Assembly: GCF_000819805.1 (NCBI RefSeq)
Contig: NZ_CDCE01000034.1
Span: 298,304 to 359,382, forward strand
Reading direction: 5' to 3'
Source: Aeromonas diversa CDC 2478-85
Lineage (GTDB): Bacteria; Pseudomonadota; Gammaproteobacteria; Enterobacterales; Aeromonadaceae
DNA: 61,079 nt
The notes under the pieces are model-generated. The model searched no databases, was not told where the DNA came from, and saw only the letters and a program-made list of their open reading frames with translations. A program made the position numbers and the translations under genes. Positions 55,983 to 61,079 of the stretch are shown piece by piece; within the stretch, counting starts at the first letter, position 1, and every line of letters begins with the position of its first letter.

Positions 55983-57550
55983 CAGGCGCTCCTCGGCAGA
56001 TGGGAAACGGAAGGGATGGCCGGCTCACGCACCATGGCCGGCCCCTTGGCGATGACGTGGCAGAGCAAGAACAGCTCCACCACCAAGAGCGAGAGATACA
56101 TAGCGCAGATGCCGATCAGGCTGAACCAGAGCTGGCCCGGGGTCAGCAGAGAGACCGACGCCGACACCGGCAGCACGTCGCTGATGGTCCAGGGCTGGCG
56201 GCCGAACTCGGCCACGAACCAGCCCGCCTCGATGGCGAGCCAGGGCAGCGGAATGCTCCACAAGAGCGCCCGCAGCAGACGCGGCGAGCCGAGCAGCCGG
56301 TGGCGGCACAGCTGCACGAAGCCCGCCACAAACAGCCCCAGCATCAGCACCCCGAGCCCCACCATGAGGCGGAAGGACCAAAACAGCGGCGCCACCGGCG
56401 GAATAGAGTCGTCGACTGCCCTGGCGATGGCCGCCCCGTCGGCGCTGACGATGGGGTTGGCATACGGGGTGAGCAGCAGACCATAGCCGAGATCGGCCCG
56501 GTGACGCTCGAAGCGCGCCCGGGTTGACTCACTCCGATCCCCGGCGCGGATCTGTTCGAGCGCCCCCACCGCCTCGATGCCGCTTCGAATGCGGCGCTCA
56601 TGCTCGCGCTTGAGCGGCTTGATGCCGGTGACCGGCTCATCGACAGAGCGAGTGGCAATGAGCCCCATCATGTAGGGGATCTTGATGGCAGCGTGGGTGG
56701 TCTCGGCGTCCTGATCCGGGAAGCCGAACAGGGTGAAGGCCGCCGGGGCCGGCTCGGTCTCCCACTCCGCCTCGATGGCGGCGAGTTTGACTTTCTGCAC
56801 CTCGCCGGTGCGATAGCCCGACTCGTCGCCGAGCACGATCACCGACAAGATGGCGGCCAGACCAAAGCCCGAGGCGATGGCGAACGAGCGCAGGGCGAAG
56901 GCCACCTCGCGCCGGCGCAGCAGGTACCAGCTGCTCACCCCCATGACGAACAGGGAGGCCGCCACGTAACCCGCCGCCACCGTGTGGACAAACTTGACCT
57001 GGGCCACCGGGTTAAACAACACCGCCGTCAGATCGGTGAGCTCCATGCGCTGGGTCAGCAGGTTGAACTCGGCGCCGACCGGGTTCTGCATCCAGCCGTT
57101 GCCGATCAGGATCCACAGGGCCGAGAGGTTGGAGCCGAGCGCCACCAGCATGGTCACCAGCAGGTGCTGGCCCGGGCGCAGCCGCTCCCAGCCGAAGAAG
57201 AAGAGCCCCACCAGGGTCGACTCGAGGAAGAAGGCCATCAGCCCCTCGACCGCCAGGGGCGTGCCGAAGATGTCGCCGACATAGTGGGAGTAGTAGGCCC
57301 AGTTGGTGCCGAACTGGAACTCCAGGGTGATCCCCGTGGTCACCCCCATGACGAAGTTGATGCCAAAGAGTTTCCCCCAGAAACGGGTGATCTCCTTGTA
57401 GACGGGCTTGCCGGTCATCACGTAGGCGGACTCGGCGATCACCAGGATCCAGGACAGACCCAGGGTGAGGGGAACAAACAGGAAGTGGAACATGGCCGTG
57501 GCGCCAAACTGCAGGCGTGACAGGCTCACCACGTCATCCGGACTGATCAT
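55982..57550 (-). CDS. cydA: Cytochrome bd oxidase subunit I
   Basis: 522 residues, the same as E. coli CydA. Heme b595 ligand His22 in [20 protein letters not shown]; heme b558 ligands His in [20 protein letters not shown] and the later Met; [20 protein letters not shown] opens the quinol Q-loop, long form (about 250-385), and [13 protein letters not shown] is the conserved end motif. The frame extends to 57616 but Met 57550 starts the homology. Divergent from a MocR regulator; operator-like repeats lie in the gap. Confidence 0.96.
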   Translation of the reverse strand: MISPDDVVSLSRLQFGATAMFHFLFVPLTLGLSWILVIAESAYVMTGKPVYKEITRFWGKLFGINFVMGVTTGITLEFQFGTNWAYYSHYVGDIFGTPLAVEGLMAFFLESTLVGLFFFGWERLRPGQHLLVTMLVALGSNLSALWILIGNGWMQNPVGAEFNLLTQRMELTDLTAVLFNPVAQVKFVHTVAAGYVAASLFVMGVSSWYLLRRREVAFALRSFAIASGFGLAAILSVIVLGDESGYRTGEVQKVKLAAIEAEWETEPAPAAFTLFGFPDQDAETTHAAIKIPYMMGLIATRSVDEPVTGIKPLKREHERRIRSGIEAVGALEQIRAGDRSESTRARFERHRADLGYGLLLTPYANPIVSADGAAIARAVDDSIPPVAPLFWSFRLMVGLGVLMLGLFVAGFVQLCRHRLLGSPRLLRALLWSIPLPWLAIEAGWFVAEFGRQPWTISDVLPVSASVSLLTPGQLWFSLIGICAMYLSLLVVELFLLCHVIAKGPAMVREPAIPSVSHLPRSA

Positions 57551-57617
57551 GTGTCGCTCTCTATTGGTGTACTTGGCGTGCACGTTTCTGTGCGGCGCCA
57601 GTACACCACGGAGCATG

Positions 57618-57661
57618 ACACCTATAACAGATGCAGTTATAGTGAATTACACCTATAACAG
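57618..57661. promoter_or_regulatory. Direct repeats between cydA and the MocR gene
   Basis: ACACCTATAACAG occurs twice (57618-57630 and 57649-57661), 31 bases apart, with the related inverse GTTATAGTG (57636-57644) between. Direct repeats with an inverted copy are typical operators of MocR regulators; TATAAC may also serve as -10. Confidence 0.6.
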
Positions 57662-57673
57662 TTTGTCTCTGTC

Positions 57674-59089
57674 ATGTCCCTCTATCGCGATCTCGCCGAG
57701 CGGCTGCGCACCCAGATTGAGGCCGGCGTCTGGCAAGCGGGGGAGCGCATCCCCTCCATCCGCCAGAGCTGCCAGACTCACCACCTGAGCCCCATGACGG
57801 TGCTGCAGGCCTATCAGCTGCTCGAAAGCCAAGGGCTGCTGCAGGCGCGGCCCCAGTCCGGCTACTACGTCAAGGGGAGCCCGGCGCGCCAGCCCACCGC
57901 CCCCACCGGCGCCACCCGTTACACCGGCTCGGTGGACATCAACGATCTGGTGTTCGAGGTGCTGCAGGCGGGCAAGGCACGCGACCTGGTGCCCCTTGGC
58001 ATGGCGGTGGCCGATCCGCGCCTGTTCCCCCTGCCGCGCCTCGGTCGCCTGCTGGCCGGCTGCATGCGCACCCTCGACCCCTTCAGCACCGTCACCGATC
58101 TCCCCCCCGGCAACGAGGCGTTGCGCCGCGCCATCGCCCAGCGCTACGCCCACCAGGGGCTGCCGGTGGACCCCCGGGAGATCGTCATCACCACCGGCGC
58201 CATGGAGGCGCTCTCTCTCAGCCTGCAGGCCCTCACCGAGCCCGGCGACTGGGTGGTGGTGGAGTCCCCCACCTTCTACGGTGCCCTGCAGGCCATCGAG
58301 CGGCTCAAGCTCAATGCGGTGGAGATCCCGGTGATCCCCGGGGTCGGCATCTGCCTGACCCAGCTCGAGGCGGCCCTGCGCGAGCGCCCGGTCAAGGCGT
58401 GCTGGCTGATGGCCAACGTGCAGCACCCCCTCGGCCACATCCAGCGCGACCCGCACAAGGCGGCCCTGATGGCCCTGCTGGCCCGCTATGGGGTGCCGGT
58501 GGTGGAGGACGACGTCTACGGCGAGCTCCACTTCGGGCGCGAGCGCCCCCTGCCCCTCAAGGCGTGGGACCAGGCGGGCAGCAGCCTGCTCTGCTCGTCG
58601 TTCTCCAAATGCCTGGCGCCGGGGTTTCGGGTCGGCTGGGTGGTGGCCGGGCGGCACGCCCCGCGCATCCAGCGCCTGCAGCTCATCTCGACCCTGGCGA
58701 CCAATGTGCCGAGCCAGCTGGCCCTGGCCGATCTGCTCGCCCAAGGGGGCTACGATGCCCACCTGCGCCGGCTGCGCCACACCCTCGCCCAGCGCATGAG
58801 TCAGATGCGCAGCGCCCTGCTCGCCCTGCTGCCCGAGTCGGTCACCCTGAGCCAGCCCGAGGGGGGCTTCTTTCTCTGGCTCACCCTGCCGCGCGGCTGC
58901 GACACCCGCCGCCTGCACCGTCAGGCCCTGGAGGCGGGCTTCTCCCTGGCGCCGGGGGCACTCTTCTCCGGCGGCGGCGAGCACGATCACTGCCTGCGCC
59001 TGAACGCCTCCCAGCCCTGGAGCCCCGAGCTCGAACGCGCCCTCACAACCCTGGCAGGCTGGATCCGCACCCTCTGCGACGAGATCTAG
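57674..59089 (+). CDS. MocR-family regulator (GntR helix-turn-helix plus aminotransferase domain)
   Basis: 471 residues. N-terminal GntR winged helix (MSLYRDLAERLRTQIEAGVW, SIRQSCQTHHLSPMTVLQAY) joined to a fold-type I PLP aminotransferase-like domain: TTGAMEALSLSLQALTEPGD, VPVVEDDVYGELHF (Asp), SSFSKCLAPGFRVGWVVAG (PLP Lys). MocR proteins sense PLP/amino-acid derivatives and usually regulate themselves and the divergent gene; that gene here is cydA. The effector is unknown. A hairpin follows the stop. Confidence 0.92.
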   Translation: MSLYRDLAERLRTQIEAGVWQAGERIPSIRQSCQTHHLSPMTVLQAYQLLESQGLLQARPQSGYYVKGSPARQPTAPTGATRYTGSVDINDLVFEVLQAGKARDLVPLGMAVADPRLFPLPRLGRLLAGCMRTLDPFSTVTDLPPGNEALRRAIAQRYAHQGLPVDPREIVITTGAMEALSLSLQALTEPGDWVVVESPTFYGALQAIERLKLNAVEIPVIPGVGICLTQLEAALRERPVKACWLMANVQHPLGHIQRDPHKAALMALLARYGVPVVEDDVYGELHFGRERPLPLKAWDQAGSSLLCSSFSKCLAPGFRVGWVVAGRHAPRIQRLQLISTLATNVPSQLALADLLAQGGYDAHLRRLRHTLAQRMSQMRSALLALLPESVTLSQPEGGFFLWLTLPRGCDTRRLHRQALEAGFSLAPGALFSGGGEHDHCLRLNASQPWSPELERALTTLAGWIRTLCDEI

Positions 59090-59092
59090 CAA

Positions 59093-59114
59093 AAGACCCG
59101 CTACGGCGGGTCTT
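59093..59114 (+). terminator. Hairpin after the MocR gene
   Basis: AAGACCCGC (59093-59101), TACG, GCGGGTCTT (59106-59114). A very similar hairpin (AAGACCCGCC-ACG-GCGGGTCTT) ends the window after the hydrolase gene. Poor U-tail. Confidence 0.65.
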
Positions 59115-59367
59115 GGTGAAGAGGCCGGCGGTGCGCGTCATCCCCACGACGCCCCGCAACTCTTCCCCATGCCCCGGCATGTCCAAGGCGGCCATGCTCA
59201 TGCCCAGGGTGGCCAACAACGGCGCCATGCCTGCCGCTCTGAGACGAACCAGCCCTACTGCTGCGGGGGCACGCCGTCTAAATCCGCTATAACGGCGTCC
59301 ATGACTGATAGCTCACCCCGTCCCCTGAGAACACAATGGGCACTCTTGTGAGTTCAGGTCCCTAACA
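59115..59367. other. Intergenic stretch upstream of the lipoprotein hydrolase gene
   Basis: 253 bases with no supported gene, RNA or clear operator. Short open frames here have no start signal or family resemblance. Confidence 0.5.
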
Positions 59368-61053
59368 ATGAAAAAAAACACCCTCTTCCTGTTGTTGTTT
59401 CCGCTGCTGTCCGCTTGTGGAGGCAGCGATGCGCCCGCCCAGCCGGCGGTCACGAGCCCCACGCCTGTGGTAACGGCACCGACCGAAACGCCGGCAGTCA
59501 CGCCACCGGCGTCACAGCCCGACACACCAACCATAACGCCACCGGCGTCGCAGCCCGATACCCCTGCTGAGACCCCACCCGATGCACCCGCCGCTCCCCG
59601 GGTGATCCGCTCCGACTTCACGCTGGAGCAGGCCTGCGCTGACGTTGACGAGCTCACCTGCGGCTTCCTGGAGGTTCCCCTCGACCACCATCGCCCCGAG
59701 GGTACTCGCATCGAGATCCTCTACGGAGTGCACAAGGCCGAGGACCCCGCCCAGCGGATCGGGACCCTGATGTTCAACTACGGGGGACCGGGCTTGGCCG
59801 GAGTCTCGAGCCTGAATGGCTTGCTCGACGGGCTCCCCCTCGAGATCCGCCAACGCTTCGACCTGGTCAGCTTCGATCCCCGTGGTACCGGTTTTAGTGC
59901 CCTGGGCGTCGCGCTGCGTACCTGCCAGCTGACCGAGCGGCCGCAGGATGTCAGCGAACAGGGGGTCGGTGAGGCTCTCTATGCACAGGCCGAGCAGTGG
60001 CTGGGTGTGATGACCGGCGCCTTTACCCGAGAGGCACGCACCCGCCATACCCTGCCCCAACTGGAGATAGTCCGTCGCTGCGCGCCTGTGCTGGATGCCT
60101 ACGCCCCCTATCTGGGCAGCAACAGCGTAGTCCAGGACATGGAGCTATTGCGCCAACACCTGGGAGAGAGCGCCCTCAACTTCGTGGGTTATTCGTACGG
60201 CACCCGCCTCGGCGCCCTCTATGCCGAGCGCTACCCTCAGCACCTGCGCGCCCTGATCCTCGATTCCACCATGAGTCCCAGTCAGCCCGATATCGACCGC
60301 GTACTGCTCGGCCAATCCTCCGGCTGGAAGACCATATTGGAGCAGCGACAGCCTGAGGCGACGCGGCAACAGCTGGCCAGGATCGGTGAGACTGTGCTCT
60401 CCCAGGGGGTCTATGTGGCCAACGACGGGGCCCGTGTCGACACTCGGGTTTGGGTACCCATGCTGGAGCAACTGATCTCGGATGAAGAAGGCGCAGAGCG
60501 GCTGCGACCCATGCTCGATAAGCTGCTACAGCAAGATCTCGGTGCAGAACTGGTAGCCTATATGCAAAGCGATCGGGCCAATAGCAGCGCCTATCGATCC
60601 ACGCTGGAAGATGTGATGGCCTACCCCCTCCAGGCGGCAGTCATGTGTAGCGATCAGGGGCGTGATCTCACCCTGGCCGAGATTGATGCCCTGGCCAACG
60701 ACTTCGAGCAGAGCTCCATCGCCGGGGCCAAGCTGCATGCCATGTCCTATCTGTGTGCCGACTGGCAGCGCCACCGCGACCCCATACCTCTGCTGGCCAA
60801 TCTGGATCAGCAGCTCACGGCGCAGCAGAAGGTGCTGATCATCGGCGGCAGCCTGGATTTCGCCACACCCTTGGCCTGGAGCCGGCAGATGAAGGCCGCA
60901 TTTGGCCCGCGAGCACACCAGGTCGAGCAGCAAGGGGTGGTGCATCACGGCTTCAGTCTGGATGCAGATTATCCCTGCGTCACCCGGATCGCCGTCGACT
61001 ACCTGCTTGAACCAACCAGCTTGCAGCGAGAGAGCATCTGCCAGGCCCCCTGA
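59368..61053 (+). CDS. Lipoprotein alpha/beta-hydrolase, tripeptidyl-aminopeptidase-like
   Basis: 561 residues. Lipoprotein signal MKKNTLFLLLFPLLSAC (lipidated Cys17), then a Pro/Thr linker (about 20-78) with a 12-residue repeat: TPPASQPDTP at 45-54 and 57-66 (59500-59565). The hydrolase domain has the oxyanion FNYGGPGLAGVSSL, nucleophile elbow FVGYSYGTRLGALYAERYPQ (Ser), Asp in IIGGSLDFATPLAWS and His in VVHHGFSLDADYPC; the C-terminal part is a TAP-like domain. Probably a membrane-anchored exopeptidase facing the periplasm or exterior; substrate unknown. Confidence 0.88.
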   Translation: MKKNTLFLLLFPLLSACGGSDAPAQPAVTSPTPVVTAPTETPAVTPPASQPDTPTITPPASQPDTPAETPPDAPAAPRVIRSDFTLEQACADVDELTCGFLEVPLDHHRPEGTRIEILYGVHKAEDPAQRIGTLMFNYGGPGLAGVSSLNGLLDGLPLEIRQRFDLVSFDPRGTGFSALGVALRTCQLTERPQDVSEQGVGEALYAQAEQWLGVMTGAFTREARTRHTLPQLEIVRRCAPVLDAYAPYLGSNSVVQDMELLRQHLGESALNFVGYSYGTRLGALYAERYPQHLRALILDSTMSPSQPDIDRVLLGQSSGWKTILEQRQPEATRQQLARIGETVLSQGVYVANDGARVDTRVWVPMLEQLISDEEGAERLRPMLDKLLQQDLGAELVAYMQSDRANSSAYRSTLEDVMAYPLQAAVMCSDQGRDLTLAEIDALANDFEQSSIAGAKLHAMSYLCADWQRHRDPIPLLANLDQQLTAQQKVLIIGGSLDFATPLAWSRQMKAAFGPRAHQVEQQGVVHHGFSLDADYPCVTRIAVDYLLEPTSLQRESICQAP

Positions 61054-61057
61054 CGAC

Positions 61058-61079
61058 AAGACCCGCCACGGCGGGTCTT
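61058..61079 (+). terminator. Hairpin after the hydrolase gene
   Basis: AAGACCCGCC, ACG, GCGGGTCTT at the right window edge, five bases after the stop; any T-tail lies outside the window. Confidence 0.6.

Overview
The window is GC-rich gammaproteobacterial chromosome, most likely Aeromonas or a close relative. This is inferred from the gene set (glnK-amtB, cysS/ppiB/lpxH, ppsA/ppsR, metE/metR, fadIJ, cydABX, YaeQ, a TIGR02808-type small protein, YceB) and from enteric/Vibrio-type operators; no species assignment was tested. No rRNA, tRNA, CRISPR array, integrase or insertion sequence was seen.

Layout. 1-5.4 kb: an aerotaxis-type PAS protein cut by the window edge, two paralogous small proteins, a 6-phospho-beta-glucosidase divergent from a LysR regulator, and TPR, macrodomain and START-like proteins. 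5.4-9.6 kb: the nitrogen-regulated glnK-amtB operon with a sigma-54 promoter and an NtrC site, a TerC-family membrane protein and small conserved proteins. 9.8-12.7 kb: a sharply AT-rich two-gene insert encoding a SIR2-domain protein and a HerA-type ATPase (known anti-phage pair), followed by a GC-rich stretch of RNA-like hairpins with AGGA/GGGA loops. 13.2-18.6 kb: periplasmic proteins, cysS, ppiB, a DUF4269-like gene and lpxH. 18.6-26.5 kb: a chemoreceptor behind a perfect FNR box, YjdM, a subtilase, and divergent ppsA/ppsR. 26.6-33.4 kb: aroP, a TDT-family exporter divergent from a YeiE-like LysR regulator, yceB, glgC. 33.4-41 kb: metE/metR with Met boxes, dadA, a DedA protein, an AEC carrier, yaeQ. 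41-44.7 kb: fadIJ with a FadR-like operator. 44.8-52.1 kb: one tightly overlapping operon moxR-DUF58-DUF4381-vWA-vWA/TPR-BatD-ECF sigma-DUF3379. 52.1-53.6 kb: an NSS amino-acid transporter preceded by a phenylalanine-rich leader peptide and a terminator. 53.9-61 kb: a quinone reductase, cydABX plus a coupled 50-codon ORF, a divergent MocR regulator with operator-like repeats, and a lipoprotein peptidase/hydrolase.

Most notable: (i) a complete-looking transcription attenuator (19-residue leader with six Phe codons, mutually exclusive hairpins, U-tailed terminator) in front of the NSS transporter, predicting phenylalanine-controlled uptake; (ii) the SIR2-HerA defence cassette; (iii) the hairpin array next to it, which looks like a CsrA-binding RNA or an intergenic repeat; (iv) the Bat operon carrying its own ECF sigma factor and putative anti-sigma. 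Much of the metabolism here is switchable by environment: nitrogen (NtrC), oxygen (FNR, cyd), methionine (MetJ/MetR), fatty acids (FadR) and gluconeogenesis (ppsA/ppsR).
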